64,000 nucleotides of DNA from Arabidopsis thaliana (GCF_000001735.4 NC_003071.7:17025443-17089442), one strand, 5' to 3'. Counted from the first letter of the stretch, positions 22,901-35,215 are shown. Notes: generated by a model not told the origin, from the letters alone. Numbers and translations: made by a program.

Positions 22901-25337
22901 ATACGTCAACTGGAGCACCTCCAGACTATTTTGACAAAAATGGTCAGAACTGGGGATTTCCTACTTATAACTGGGAGGAAATGTCAAAAGACAACTATGC
23001 CTGGTGGCGTGCTCGCCTAACACAGGTTGGAATTATTGTCCTTACCAGCCACATCCTTTGTAGATCTGAAGGCTGACCACATTGCATACTTGCTTTGCAG
23101 ATGGGGAAATATTTCACAGCATACAGGATTGATCATATATTGGGATTCTTCAGAATCTGGGAGCTTCCAGCTCATGCTATGACTGGTTTAGTGGGGAAGT
23201 TCCGTCCATCTATTCCTTTAAGTCAGGTACACAAGCTACATGCTTACAGTTAAAAAAAACTTGGCTTTGAGAGTTACTTGATGATAAAACTGCTGCTGAT
23301 GCAGGAAGAGTTGGAAAAGGAGGGAATATGGGATTTTGACCGCTTAAGCAAGCCCTATATCCAGAAGAAGTTTCTTGAGGTTAGTTTTCCATCACATTTA
23401 TTATGATCTGCCTCTGTCACAGCTTAGTTAGTTTGTGAGTTTTCAATCTCATTACCTATTTGTTGATAATATGTCATTGTTCTGTTCCTTCAGGAGAAAT
23501 TTGGAGATTTTTGGCCTTTTATTGCATCAAACTTTCTTAATGAAACTCAGAAGGACATGTATGAGGTTAGTAAAAATCCTCATTTAGAGATCGTTTTCCT
23601 TTGGAGAACCAAGTCTTACCTTTTTCTGTCCAAAACTCTGTGGTGTTTTTTGCTAAGTGGATGTATTAAATCTTTCTTAATTGGTTTCCTTTAATTGTAC
23701 TCTAGTTCAAGGAGGACTGCAACACAGAGAAGAAGATTGTAGCAAAGCTGAAGTCATTGGCTGAGAAGTCTTTGTTGCTAGAAAATGAGGACAAAGTTCG
23801 ACGTGATGTCTTTGACATTTTACGGGTAAACTTTCATGCATCACAAGGGCTTTCCAGATTTCTTCTCCTTGTTATATAAAGTGACTCTGTCCACTTCACG
23901 TCTCTCTCAAGTCCACTGTCCCAATTGTTTATTTCTGTTGAACTTGTGTCCCTAGAATGTTGTTCTGATCAAAGATCCAGAGGATGCAAGAAAATTCTAT
24001 CCTCGCTTTAATATTGAGGATACTTCAAGCTTCCAGGATTTGGATGATCACAGGTACATTCAAAACCTTTTCCCAGTCACTTCCCAAATAGAGTAGTCTG
24101 CTCTTGTTCCTTTGATTTTATATCGCCCATGAACATTTACACAGATCCTCTCTTGCTATTGTATCGTGCTGTATTTTTCTACTTTTCATCAATATGGGAA
24201 AATCTGATTAAGGTTTTCTCATACAGCAAAAATGTTCTGAAGAGGCTATACTATGACTACTATTTCCAACGCCAAGAGGATCTATGGAGAAAAAATGCTT
24301 TGAAAACCTTGCCTGCTCTGTTGAATTCATCTAATATGCTGGCATGTGGGGAGGATCTGGGTCTCATTCCATCTTGTGTACATCCTGTATGTGCTCTGTT
24401 TTCTTTCTCTTGGTTCATCCAACTTCTTTATAAAACTTGTGTAGAAGCATATGCTAAAATTAATAGTTACTCAGGTTATGCAAGAACTGGGATTGGTTGG
24501 CCTTCGCATCCAGCGCATGCCAAGTGAGTCCGATGTGAAGTTTGGGATTCCGTCTAATTATGACTATATGACGGTTAGATATTTTTCCTCAGACTTCTGT
24601 CTTTCTTACTTATAGCTTCCTACCGTTCATTTTCTGAGAATTTTGTAATGGGTGAGTGATTCACTGCATAATTCAAACTATCGTCTTAATATTTTAGGTG
24701 TGTGCTCCTTCATGCCACGACTGCTCTACCCTGCGAGCTTGGTGGGAAGAGGACGAAGAGAGAAGACAGCAGTACTTCAAGGAAGTGATTGGTGTAGATG
24801 GAATCCCTCCAAGTCAGTGTATTCCAGAGATAACTCATTTCATTCTGAGGCAACATGTTGAAGCTCCATCAATGTGGGCTATTTTCCCGCTTCAGGTAAT
24901 CATCACCACTGTCCGACTTCTCAGATTTATTAGAACTTTTTATGAGGCTCAATAACAGTATGTGTTGTTTGTTTTTTTCCTCTGGAACAATTTAGGATAT
25001 GATGGCTCTGAAAGAAGAGTACACTACTCGTCCTGCAACAGAGGAGACAATCAATGATCCAACAAACCCCAAACACTACTGGAGATACCGTAAGTATTTA
25101 CTACTAACTAACACACAACCCTAAGAACTATACCAGTTTTAACTTAGACTGTTTTTTGTGCATATAGGCGTACACGTGACTTTGGACTCGCTTCTAAAGG
25201 ACACTGACCTGAAGTCAACCATCAAGAACCTCGTTTCCAGCAGTGGAAGATCTGTTCCTGCTAATGTTTCTGGTGAAGACATCAACAAAAGCCGAGGAGA
25301 AGTTATAGCCAATGGCTCGACTAAGCCAAACCCATAA
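19926..25337 (+). CDS. DPE2: Disproportionating enzyme 2, cytosolic 4-alpha-glucanotransferase (GH77)
   Basis: Twenty-two coding exons sum to 2868 nt, 955 aa. They run from 19926-20288 through, for example, 20766-20893, 20997-21123, 21206-21402, 22783-23025 and 23101-23226, to 25168-25337. Two tandem CBM20 starch-binding domains fill about residues 15-260 (ISFWIPYFTHWGESL; VYVLGTPEKLGNW). The GH77 domain follows, with a plant-type insertion (about residues 330-470) absent from plastid DPE1. The nucleophile is Asp563 in YRIDHILG; the acid/base Glu is at about 758 in ACGEDLGL. DPE2 moves a glucosyl unit from maltose to a cytosolic heteroglycan and frees glucose, so night-time starch carbon exported as maltose can be used. 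Intron 4 (20894-20996) is of the AT-AC class. No transit peptide is visible, matching a cytosolic location. Confidence 0.97.
20894..20996 (+). other. U12-type AT-AC intron in DPE2
   Basis: The intron starts ATATCCTTT, the canonical minor-spliceosome 5' site. It has TTCTTAAC (20978-20985), the U12 branch consensus, and ends CAC at 20996, about 11 bases after the branch point. Removing it restores the frame as PIK/YRYCKV and gives the full 955-aa protein. No GT-AG alternative I tried keeps the frame and conserved residues. Confidence 0.85.
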
Positions 25338-26132
25338 AGCAATAAGCCTTCTGATTTCCTGTTTGGTTCCACATATGTTGCTTATTAGTTATTATCATTA
25401 TCACTCAAAATAGTACAAGCTCTCAACATCATTGTCCATAAGACATAAAACTCTGTATTTGTTGTTCCTGTCCAAAATAAAATCCTCAATTTTCGGTGTT
25501 AACTTAGATAAGGAGGTAGCTTTTAAGTTTTTTTTTTTTTTTTAACCTTTCTTTTTTAATTATAGCAAAACTCTGATTTTCATAACCGAAAAACGCGGGA
25601 ATATCAGAAACGTAAATAAAGAAGAGACATTTATAGCATAACAGAAATAAATTTAGAGGAAAAGGGTTTTGAAGAAAGAGAAAAAATAAGAAAACAAAAA
25701 AAAAGAAAGGAGGAAGAAGTATCGTTTCGAAAGAGGGGAGTCTCAGGAAAAAAAGGACAGAATTTTTTTCCGGTGACAGTGTCGGTGTCTCTGACGCTCC
25801 TCTCTGTTTTCAATCTTTCTCCGTCTCTCCCTGAATGCCTTCGTCCGTATTCAGGGTTCGTCTATTGATTCTTCTCCAAGCAATCTTAATCATTCTTTAA
25901 GGCCTGCTTCCATGTGAATCATCTTCTTCTCTTTTGTTTCTGCAGAAAATTGCGGCGATTCATGGTTGGAGGAGCGAATACTTAAAGGGCACAATGGATT
26001 CAAGCGAAGCAAAGGACACACCATCTTGTGGCTGTATATAGATCCAAGTTGATTTGTAGGTTTTTGAAAAAAAATACGAAATTTTGTTTTAGTTGTGTAA
26101 ATATATAAATAGGAGTGCCAAAGAGTTTTGGC
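25338..26132. other. DPE2 3' UTR, PI4KG1 promoter and 5' leader
   Basis: Spacer of about 800 bases between two plus-strand genes. A poly-T run lies at 25530-25543 and an A/G-rich stretch at 25640-25760. A probable 5' UTR intron runs from near 25856 to a TTTCTGCAG acceptor ending at 25945. In-frame extension of the downstream CDS above 26133 starts only at GTG 26115. Confidence 0.5.
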
Positions 26133-27818
26133 ATGAATTGCTTGGCTACGACCATAATCATCACCTGCAAGCCCACATTGATCTCGGATATGGCCGTGGC
26201 TATTGATCCTTTCAGTGACAAGTTCCCTTACTTTAACCGATCCTCTCAAAGATGCAGACTTCAATCCCTTACCAACCTTGACTTCAACTTCCTCGCGCAA
26301 TCCTTTAATCATACGTTTGAAGATGACAACATCCATCGTAGTGTTTCCTCTCCTTGCTTTTCCATAGCTGCGTCTGCTAATATGGAGGAAGATCTCAAAG
26401 CAACCACGGCTCCACGGATTGAGATTCTTGGTGGACAGAGAGTGCCCACCGTTCGTGCTCTTGTGGCTGAGGTGACCATGGCTATGGTTTCTGGAGCTCA
26501 GCCTTTGCTTTTACCAAGTGGCATGGGAGGTGCTTATCTCTTGCAAACCGGAAAGGGACATAACATTGCTGTGGCTAAACCGGTTGATGAAGAGCCTCTA
26601 GCTTTCAATAATCCTAAAAAGTCTGGAAATTTGATGCTCGGGCAACCGGGAATGAAACATTCAATTCCTGTTGGCGAGACGGGTATCAGAGAACTAGCTG
26701 CCTACCTTTTGGATTACCAAGGCTTTTCTGGTGTTCCACCAACAGCATTGGTTAGTATCTCACATGTCCCATTCCATGTCAGTGATGCCTTCTCTTTCTC
26801 CTCCATGCCCTATAAGGTTGCTTCCTTGCAGCGATTTGTGGGTCATGATTTTGATGCAGGAGAATTGGGTCCAGGAAGCTTCACGGCTACTTCGGTTCAT
26901 AGGATTGGAATACTTGATGTGAGACTCCTGAACCTTGACAGACATGCTGGAAATATGCTAGTGAAGAGATGTGACAAAAAGGAAGCTTATAATCGACTTG
27001 GGACCGCTGAGCTTGTGCCTATTGATCATGGTCTCTGCCTCCCTGAATGCCTAGATGATCCTTACTTTGAATGGCTAAACTGGCCTCAAGCTTTGGTTCC
27101 ATTCTCTGACACTGAACTGGATTATATATCCAATCTTGACCCTTTCAAAGACGCAGAACTTCTGAGAACTGAACTACACTCTCTGCCGGAATCTGCCATA
27201 AGGGTCCTCGTCGTCTGCACAGTTTTCTTAAAACAAGCAGCAGCTGCAGGGCTCTGTCTCGCGGAGATAGGCGAGAAGATGACTCGGGATTTCTCCAAGG
27301 GTGAAGAGAGTTTCAGTCTGTTAGAGACCCTCTGCACCAAAGCGAAAGCAAGTGTCTTTGGCAAAACAAGCGAAGACAGTGACTATAGTCATGAAGGAAA
27401 TGAAGTGAACACAGAGTTACAGTGTGGAATGTTTAAGTTTGACGGTGGAGATACACCATGTGAAGCGGAGATTTCAGAGGTATTTCATGTATCTAAACCA
27501 CCTTTGGTTCCAAGAGGGCCACGTGCAAACACCATCCCTAACGATGTAACTGCTTCCATGTCGTCATCACAAAACCAGCGGATTACTCATCAAGAGAAAA
27601 GTGCAAAAGAAAAGAAGAGAGGAGGCAAGCAAGAAAGATGCACCGTGAGGAGCAAGAGCCCACCGATCAGTCCAAACCATGATGAATCAAAAGGAGTTTC
27701 CTTCGTGGACATGACAACAGTTGAATGGGATACGTTCCTGCAGAGCTTCCAGACACTTTTGCAAGATGCACTGAGCAAAGGGTCAACGCCAAGATTAGGA
27801 TGCTCCTGCGAAATTTGA
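26133..27818 (+). CDS. PI4KG1: Phosphatidylinositol 4-kinase gamma 1
   Basis: Intronless CDS of 561 aa starting at the first in-frame ATG (26133); a later ATG at 26190 (MAVAIDPF) is also possible. The PI3/PI4-kinase-like domain occupies about residues 120-390: a glycine-rich loop SGMGGAYLLQ, AVAKPVDEEP with the candidate ATP-binding lysine, LDRHAGNML as catalytic loop near residue 270, and IDHGLCLPE as the DFG-equivalent. There is no N-terminal ubiquitin-like domain, which separates it from the gamma 4 and gamma 7 type. The C-terminal third is basic and Ser-rich (EKSAKEKKRGGKQ) and of unknown role. Several plant type II gamma enzymes act as protein kinases and lack detectable lipid kinase activity, so the enzymatic name should be read with care. 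Confidence 0.92.
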   Translation: MNCLATTIIITCKPTLISDMAVAIDPFSDKFPYFNRSSQRCRLQSLTNLDFNFLAQSFNHTFEDDNIHRSVSSPCFSIAASANMEEDLKATTAPRIEILGGQRVPTVRALVAEVTMAMVSGAQPLLLPSGMGGAYLLQTGKGHNIAVAKPVDEEPLAFNNPKKSGNLMLGQPGMKHSIPVGETGIRELAAYLLDYQGFSGVPPTALVSISHVPFHVSDAFSFSSMPYKVASLQRFVGHDFDAGELGPGSFTATSVHRIGILDVRLLNLDRHAGNMLVKRCDKKEAYNRLGTAELVPIDHGLCLPECLDDPYFEWLNWPQALVPFSDTELDYISNLDPFKDAELLRTELHSLPESAIRVLVVCTVFLKQAAAAGLCLAEIGEKMTRDFSKGEESFSLLETLCTKAKASVFGKTSEDSDYSHEGNEVNTELQCGMFKFDGGDTPCEAEISEVFHVSKPPLVPRGPRANTIPNDVTASMSSSQNQRITHQEKSAKEKKRGGKQERCTVRSKSPPISPNHDESKGVSFVDMTTVEWDTFLQSFQTLLQDALSKGSTPRLGCSCEI

Positions 27819-28304
27819 GGAAATCGATTAATAGAAGACAGGAAAACGACAACCAAAGAGATAAAATCTCATAAGGTTAACTTTCAGGTGTTTATATATA
27901 GGTACAAGTGTGCATTACTGCCAAGATGACCATAGTGCAAGCTGTAGGCTAACTATCAATACCTTAGAAAGCATATGGATTATGAGACGAGCAGAGTAAG
28001 CCGTCCACTCCAATACTTCTTATTTTTCTTCTTTCTGATCCCCTTTTGTATCATGTTATTCTGAAACATTTAAGTACCAAATGTTTCTATACAAAAAAAT
28101 AATCAATTATAATGTAACTGATGTAATCAGGAGTATATACACTCAAGTTAAGTTTCTAGTTTACATGGTCTATGTACTTTCTGGTTGAGAGCAAATATAA
28201 TACTGTGGGACGATAACATAAGGTTCATTTTGATAACACACATGAATTAATTTATATGTAAAGAAGTTGAATGTTGAATAATAATGTGCAAGAATTGGAT
28301 ACTA
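27819..28304. other. Convergent 3' UTR region
   Basis: Tail-to-tail spacer between PI4KG1 (+) and the kinase-phosphatase gene (-). AT-rich; nothing further recognised. Confidence 0.6.
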
Positions 28305-31300
28305 CTAGTAGATCCTTTCGGCTGTAGACACTGGCCGCAGGAAGACTACAATGACTGTGATGTTGTCACCACTACCACGTGCTGCAGCTTCAGTTGCTAA
28401 TCTCTTTGAACACATTGAAGGTTCTTTTACAGTATCCCTGATTATACCAATAACTTCTTCATCGTTCATAACATCCCAGAGCCCGTCGCTTGCCATTACC
28501 TACCACATTCAACCTATTATTATTCTCAACCGTCTAATAAACAATCAAAGTTGCATATATATGACACGAAAGTAAGATACAATTTACCAAGAACTCATCG
28601 TCAGCTGATAGAATTGTCTCACTAATCTCTGGTTCTGCTGTTACAGCTGGCTTCAGGTCATCATCACCTATTGACCGAGTAACCTGTTACAAAGCAGGAT
28701 TTTCAAAAAATGGACCAACATCATTTTGGATTTTCCTCTAATCTCAGCTATTACTTTGATATCATTTTAAGGAAGTCTATCAAGTACATAACGACCAAAC
28801 CTGAAGTCCAGCAGGAGCAACTCTCCATGTGTCAACCAACCATTCAATACGTCCACCTTCTCCAATCACACGATTTCTTTCATCAATACAAGTTGCAAGA
28901 TGTGCCTGAGTACCAATGGCGAAGTTGATTTATGCGGGGAGATGGAAAAGAGGGCACCAATAGAATACAAACTTAGCTCACTTTCAGTATGGTAGTCTCA
29001 TCTCACCTTACTTAGAGCAAAAGGGTGACCGGCGCGGCATAAAATTGCCCTGGAGTCACCAACATTCGCAACGAAAAGCTTATTCTCTACTAGGAGAGAG
29101 GCTATAGCAGTACAACCAGGATGCCAGTCTTTCTGACTCACCCTTTTTGACTGACGATGGGAATCCAGTTCTTGTCTGAAAGCTAAATCTGTCCTAACAA
29201 ATGCTTGTGACAATGCCTCGCCAGCGCTGAAAATGAAACATGCCAATGGGTTTTTCGAACAAACCATGCTGAGAATATGAAAAGATTGAACTGAGCATTA
29301 ACCTTGTGGAACATAAGCTTTGAACTAGTCCTGGCAAAACTTGAGCAGAAAATTCAGCAGCTGCAGCGCCTGCATGTCATTCAAGATGCTATTTTATATC
29401 CTATTTGATGGATAGCTAAAGAATTTGGAGTAAAAAGAGAGAGGGCACAAGTAAGAATTTGGAGTTTAATGCGTCCTGGATAAAATTGGCAGTTGGTATA
29501 CCTCTATGACCATCGAAGATGGCAAATAAGTGGATGCTTTCCTCATTACACATGTGCGGTATGATGAAGTGTGTATCTTCCATGGATTCTCTTCTTCCAC
29601 ATGTTGCAAAAGACCCACAAGAAATTACTGGGACATATCTTGAAGGTTCATCTGTTGAACTAGACCATAATTTCACATCAAAGACAGTGGAAACAGACGA
29701 TTTCTTGGATAAACACTCCCCTTGACTAAACCAATTAACGGTGTCCCTGTAATCTCCTGAATTTTTAATGATGTCCGCCCCATCCGTATCACTCTGGGAA
29801 TTAGAAGTTTTCTCAAGGAGATGACCTTGCTGTTTTCCTCTCACTTGTTCCCAAATTGATTCTAGTTCCAAAACCACATTGTCCGAAGAAGGTCGTTTAG
29901 ACGGATCAGATTCCCAGCAGTTTTGTATCAGAGATAGCAAACTCTTTGGAAGGTGCAATCCAATTTCAGCAAGAGCTGGTCGCAGACCAGAAGACACAAT
30001 GGCAACTGTAAGTTGCTGTTCTGTGTAATTCATCTCTAAAACAGTGTGAGCCTGCCATCAAGATATGCAAAGGGAAACACTATGTGTCATGAATGAAAAG
30101 AACAAGAATGCATTCATATAAACTGCTATATGTCCATAAAATCATATATATTTATCACAGAAATCGTAAGAATTGGGCTTGCCAAGATATAGCAATATCA
30201 TTGAACGGCAAATGAATGCAATTCAGGAGCCTGAATATATGAAAATACAGTATATCGTATATAAAGGCTTCTCCCAGAGATAATAATGTCAAAATGCGAA
30301 ATGAGGAAAGAAAATTTTAACCTGAGCTTCTGCACGACGATCAGTATATGGAACAACTCCAGTTAAAAGCTCACTGCAATGTAAGATGGAAAAAAAATTC
30401 ATAACCACAGGGATCTTTTAGGAAGAAAGCTAAATATACTCCAAACGAAATATAAGATCTAAAGAAAAGTTGAATGTAAGAAAATACGAAGAAAAAACTT
30501 TACAATTTCTACTCAAAGATAATTCTTACTTGATCAAAATCCCAAAGCTATAAATATCTGCTTTCTCAGTATACATGTCTTTCCTCAGTATTTCAGGGGC
30601 CATGTAAATAAGTGTTCCGACCATATTCTTTTTGTGGAATCCACCAGTTGGCTTCCCAGACGATCTCCAATTCTGCAGATTAACTTCGCGCAAATTCTTC
30701 TTGTATTCAGCTAAACCAAAGTCAGCCAGATATGGGAAAAACTTCTCGTCAAGCTGCAACAACAAAAGCTCACTTAAGCATCACACACAAATTTCATAAA
30801 GAAACAGAAGAAGTACCTATCCTATATGAAATAAGCACATAACAAGATAGAGAATCTAGAGAATGGAAGAAGAGAATTACAAGAACATTTGCTGGTTTCA
30901 CATCCCTATGAACAATCCCGTTGTTGTGAAGATATTGCAATGCCTTTGCTGAAAAAAACGAAACAGATAGAATCAGATATTCAAATTAGTAACCATTGAA
31001 AAGTTTATGACAAGAAGAAGAAATCGTCAGAGTCACACACGAATGGCAAAAAAGAAGGTTCCTTTGAGACAAGTAGAGTCACATACCCAAGTGAAGCGTG
31101 ATCAGTAACACTTGATCAATACTCGGAGACCACTCCTCGACGTGTAACTTCTCAGCTAAAGTCCCAGACTCGTAGAAGTCAAAGAAAAACATGTAATTTG
31201 GAGGCTTCGCATGTGCTGCTAGTAACTTAGCCACACCAGGATGATTGAGATTGCTTCACCAATCCACAGCAAAGTAAGAAAAAAACAACATTTTGAAAAT

Positions 31301-31666
31301 GGTACGAAATTTAAAATGGAAATGGAAAATGAAAGAGAGACCATGAGAGCTGCAAATTCCTGTGGAACTTGTCAAGGTCATCGGAAGTAGACAAGATAGG
31401 CTTCTTCGCTGCTACTCTTCGGCCATCGAGAATCGCTTCATAAACAACACTCTCTGATCCTGAAAATTTCTCCAGACAAATCGAATTCAAACGAATGAAG
31501 ATTGCGGGAGTGAGAGGGAGAGGGGGAACTGGGGAAGAGAAGAAACAGTACCTTTAGCGATTGGGGAGAGAAGAGTGAAGGAAGAAGAAGGGAGATGAAG
31601 AGGGATCGATTCACTGGTGCAACATCCTCTAATGCATGTGTTTGGTTTCACAATTTCCATCACCAT
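28305..31666 (-). CDS. Protein kinase / PP2C phosphatase fusion protein
   Basis: Twelve exons join in frame: 31666-31552, 31459-31342, 31253-31087, 30948-30881, 30753-30530, 30373-30322, 30051-29502, 29369-29303, 29226-29007, 28905-28801, 28683-28588 and 28499-28305, giving 658 aa. The start is the first ATG; codons above it begin at TTG. Residues about 30-300 form a Ser/Thr or TKL-type kinase: AAKK lysine, GIVHRDVKPANVL catalytic loop, DFGLAEY and YMAPEIL. All catalytic residues are present. After a linker, residues about 395-655 form a PP2C domain: RRESMEDTH, FDGHRG, NVGDSRAIL, MASDGLWD and GSGDNITV. Metal-binding aspartates are intact. Both activities thus look functional in one chain. It matches At2g40860; substrates are unknown to me. 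Confidence 0.95.
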
Positions 31667-32020
31667 TTTTCTCCACCGGAAAAACAAACGACGAACAGAG
31701 AACCGATCGAGCGTGATGACGACGACGAATTCCCCAATTTCGCAGTTTCAACAGTAACCTCGTAGAATGCATACCGTTTTCATGTGTTTGGAACGCTCTC
31801 AAATTAATATAAACCACACACAGCGTGCCGCTTTTTGTTTTTCTTATCTCTTTGACCTTTCAGAGAGAACGAAACGCACAGCCTCTCAGGTGAAGACACG
31901 TGTCATTTGTTCCTTGACTTGTCACTTTCATACCTTAATCGCCAAGTAACGTAAAAGATACCGACATGGCCAAAACCTACGAATCTGAAATTTGAAGAAG
32001 CATAAGTTTGTCTATTAAAG
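31667..32020. promoter_or_regulatory. Divergent (bidirectional) promoter with palindromic ABRE
   Basis: Only 354 bases separate the start codons of the kinase-PP2C gene (-) and the cystatin gene (+). GACACGTGTC, a perfect 10-bp palindrome with a G-box/ABRE core, lies at 31895-31904, about 116 bases before the cystatin ATG. It fits abscisic-acid and stress control. Activity in either direction is inferred. Confidence 0.65.
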
Positions 32021-32488
32021 ATGGAATCAAAGACGTTCTGGATCGTTACTCTTCTTCTCTGTGGAACAATTCAATTAGCGATTTGCAGATCAGAAGAGAA
32101 AAGCACAGAGAAGACGATGATGCTAGGAGGCGTTCATGATCTCCGAGGAAATCAGAACAGTGGAGAGATCGAGAGTCTCGCTCGATTTGCCATTCAAGAA
32201 CATAACAAACAACAGGTTTTTAAATCCTCTGTTTTCGATCTGATTATAATAACCTATGAATATATCTTTATCTGATTAGTTTTTGTTTTTTCCGGGTAAG
32301 TACAGAACAAAATTCTTGAGTTCAAGAAGATTGTCAAAGCAAGGGAGCAGGTAGTTGCAGGAACGATGTACCACTTAACCCTAGAAGCAAAAGAAGGTGA
32401 TCAGACTAAGAATTTTGAAGCCAAAGTGTGGGTGAAGCCATGGATGAACTTCAAACAGTTGCAGGAGTTCAAGGAATCATCTTCTTGA
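32021..32488 (+). CDS. CYS3: Phytocystatin (cysteine protease inhibitor 3, CYSA)
   Basis: Two exons, 32021-32215 and 32306-32488, give 125 aa. Residues 1-22 are a signal peptide ([17 protein letters not shown]), so the protein should enter the secretory pathway. All parts of the cystatin inhibitory wedge are visible: the N-terminal GG (GGVHDL), the plant-specific [10 protein letters not shown] helix motif, the QVVAG first hairpin loop, and the KPW motif in the second loop. It blocks papain-type (C1A) proteases. There is no C-terminal legumain-inhibiting extension. The intron falls right after the helix motif, as in other phytocystatins. Stress induction of this gene is known from the literature and fits the ABRE upstream. 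Confidence 0.95.
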
Positions 32489-32848
32489 ATTTCACTTGTT
32501 CAAGTTAATGATTACAAATGCTCTGAGAGTAATTAATTATATGTGTGTAAAATACTTTGCTATATGCGAAACCTAAAAAGTTAATGTAATCAAGAAACTT
32601 GTTCTTATGTCCTGCAAATATCTTTGTATGTTTGTTTCCTGTTTATTCTTATGTTTCAAGTTACAACATTGCACTGATTGAAAGATCGTAAACCCAATGA
32701 CAAAGAAGATGGCTTCTTTACTTCTCCTTGAGAGAATTGATACAACAAATCTCATCAAAAGTTTTTCGATGATAAACCACAAGAAACATGTCTACAAACA
32801 ACAACAAGAGCATGAGCAGCAGCAACAAAAGGTAGATCAGAGTGACAT
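32489..32848. other. Convergent 3' UTR region
   Basis: About 360 bases between the cystatin stop (+) and the CYP98A3 stop (-), presumably both 3' UTRs. No other feature. Confidence 0.6.
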
Positions 32849-35090
32849 TTACATATCGTAAGGCACGCGTTTGTACAGATCCGAAGGCAACCGAGGCGTT
32901 GCAACCGCTTGCACAGGGGTACGCATGTAAGTAACGAGTCCAGGGTTTTCAGACATGTCAATCTCCTCCGGTTTAGTCCCTTGAGGAGGTGTCCAAACAA
33001 AATGGTGAAGCAAATGACTCATCATCGAAGTTACCAAATTGATACCAAGTTGTGCACCGGGACAAACCCGTCTTCCAGCTCCAAACGGAAGCAGCCTAAA
33101 ATCATGACCCTTCATGTCAACATCTTCTTCCAAGAATCTCTCTGGTCTAAACTCAAATGGATTTTTCCATACAGCCGGGTCTCTAGCCACAGCCCACACA
33201 TTCACATGAACGTTTGATCCTTTGGGAATATCATAGCCTCCGATCTTGACATCTGCGTTGCTTCGGTGAGGTAGCATTAGAGGCGTTGGAGGATGCAGCC
33301 TGAATGACTCTTTCACCACGCATTGCAAGTAAGGTAAGCGGGAGAAATCTGCCTCGGTTAAGATCCGGTCAAGTCCAACCACTCTGTCGAACTCTTCTTG
33401 CACTTTTTGTTGCACTCTTGGATTCTTGATCATTTCCGCCATCGCCCATTCCGCTGTTATCGCTGTCGTGTCCATCCCTGCCGTGATCATATCCTGCACA
33501 CACCATTTACCAAACGTGAGAAACAAGAAATCTACACAAATTAGGTCAACTGATTTCATAAAAGCACTAAAACTCACCCATAGAAGACCAATGATAGTAT
33601 CCTCACTAAGATCATACTGATCCTTCAACGTTAGCAACGCATCAACGAAATGCTGTTTCGCTCCACTAGACTTTTGACGGGCCAAAGTATGCTCCTCCAT
33701 GATAGCTCGAGTGAGGCGGTCACGACGAGCCCCGTGCTCAGCAAACGCCTTCTCATCAGCCGGAAACATCCACCTGAGCCACGGGATGTGTTCAGCTATT
33801 GACAGTGAAGCACCTAGCTTCAGACCGTTGGATACTATGGCCTTGAACTCAAGCCCTTGCTCGTCCACAACACCTTCAGCGTTCATAAAACGCTTCCCAA
33901 AGGCTAGCCGCGTTATGTTGTTGAACGCAACCGCTCCTAAGTACTTCCTCAGTTGTAAACCTTTTGCTCTGTTTTCTGAAAAGATAAATAACCAAATTCA
34001 GTGTTAAGAAAAACAATTAGGGTTTTTGTACTAATGAACATAAACTTTTATTGAACTAGGTAAATAATTATGGACCTTATAATTTTTGAAAATATAACAC
34101 TATCAAATTATACTATTTCGAAATAAATTTTCTTAATAAAAAATATCACTTATATGCTACTATAGTAGTACTATTAAATAACAACTAATTATTATTTTAA
34201 AAAAGTCATTTACTTAATACCTACTCAACCAAAAACATTTATTGTTACCATAGAAAGATTTAAATAAAAGTCGAAAATTATTCATGTACTTAAATAAAAC
34301 TAATTTGACGACATTAAGCATAGATTTCATCATTTCTGACGATAATTAGTAAAGGCAACGTGTGGCTTGCGTAATTTTGTATAAAAAGACAAATCTGGCA
34401 TAAATTTCGTTCTTTCCAAAGAACATAAATTACGATTTTGAGTAAAAAAGAAAAATCTTTCCGATTTTGTATAAATCGAACTTTCCTTAATCAGAGCATT
34501 TTACTACAAAGTCGTATTTTATATGGATAAACTTAAAACTTCTTTAATGGCAGATAATGTTCCTCTCTTTCATCGAAAAAGTTTGACCTAAACAACGAAG
34601 ACGTACCAGGAAGGTTACAGTCTCTGAAGACGGATTCAACCATGGCGGTGACTTCATCTTCACGGATAGGTCTGAGAGACTCGAGTCGTTTCGGTGTGAA
34701 GAGCTCAAGCGTGCAAACTTTTCTCACCTTCACGTAATGAGGCCCATAATCGGCCCATATAAGATCCTGACCGTTGCGGCTAAATGCTTCCGTCGATCTG
34801 TTCCGGTGCCGGTCGGCGAGTTTCTGGTCGTGTTCTTTCAGAACTTCTTTTGCTAGCTCGGCGCTAGATACGACCACGTTTAGAATTGAACCGATCCAGA
34901 CCGATATGATTGGTCCATAAGATTGAGCCCACTCGTAGTAACATCTGAACCGGACCGGTTTTATGTCGTAGAGGTTACCGACGATCGGCTTGGGGCTTGG
35001 GCCTGGTGGGAACTTGTATCTTAGCCGTTGGATTAGCTTGTAGGATACGACGGCGGCGATTGTCGCCACCGCTATTAGAAACCACGACAT
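32849..35090 (-). CDS. CYP98A3: p-Coumaroyl shikimate/quinate 3'-hydroxylase, cytochrome P450 98A3
   Basis: Three exons, 35090-34607, 33975-33578 and 33493-32849, give 508 aa. An N-terminal membrane anchor ([17 protein letters not shown]) is followed by the proline hinge PPGPSPKP. The I-helix motif AGMDTT, the K-helix ESFRLHP, FRPERF and the heme loop [10 protein letters not shown] with Cys438 are all present. The enzyme sits on the ER and hydroxylates the 3 position of p-coumaroyl shikimate or quinate, on the path to caffeoyl-CoA, G and S lignin and sinapate esters. The first intron (34606-33976) is long and very AT-rich. Its upstream region carries two ACCAACC (AC element) copies that suit control by lignin MYB factors. 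Confidence 0.97.
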
Positions 35091-35209
35091 GAAGTTTTGC
35101 TTCTATTTTTATTTTCGGGTCAGTGATTTATTAATAAAAAAGGACAAAAAAAAGTGTAAATCGAATTCACTTGTAGAATTCTTCTAGATATATGTGGTGG
35201 AGACTTTGA

Positions 35210-35215
35210 TTTATA
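35210..35215 (-). promoter_or_regulatory. TATA box of CYP98A3
   Basis: TATAAA on the minus strand, about 120 bases above the ATG, in the context CTAATATAAATCAAAG. The position suits a 5' UTR of roughly 90 bases. Confidence 0.55.

Noticed and set aside
26115..26132. Longer N-terminus for PI4K gamma 1
   Set aside because: The upstream extension begins at GTG; the first ATG is at 26133.
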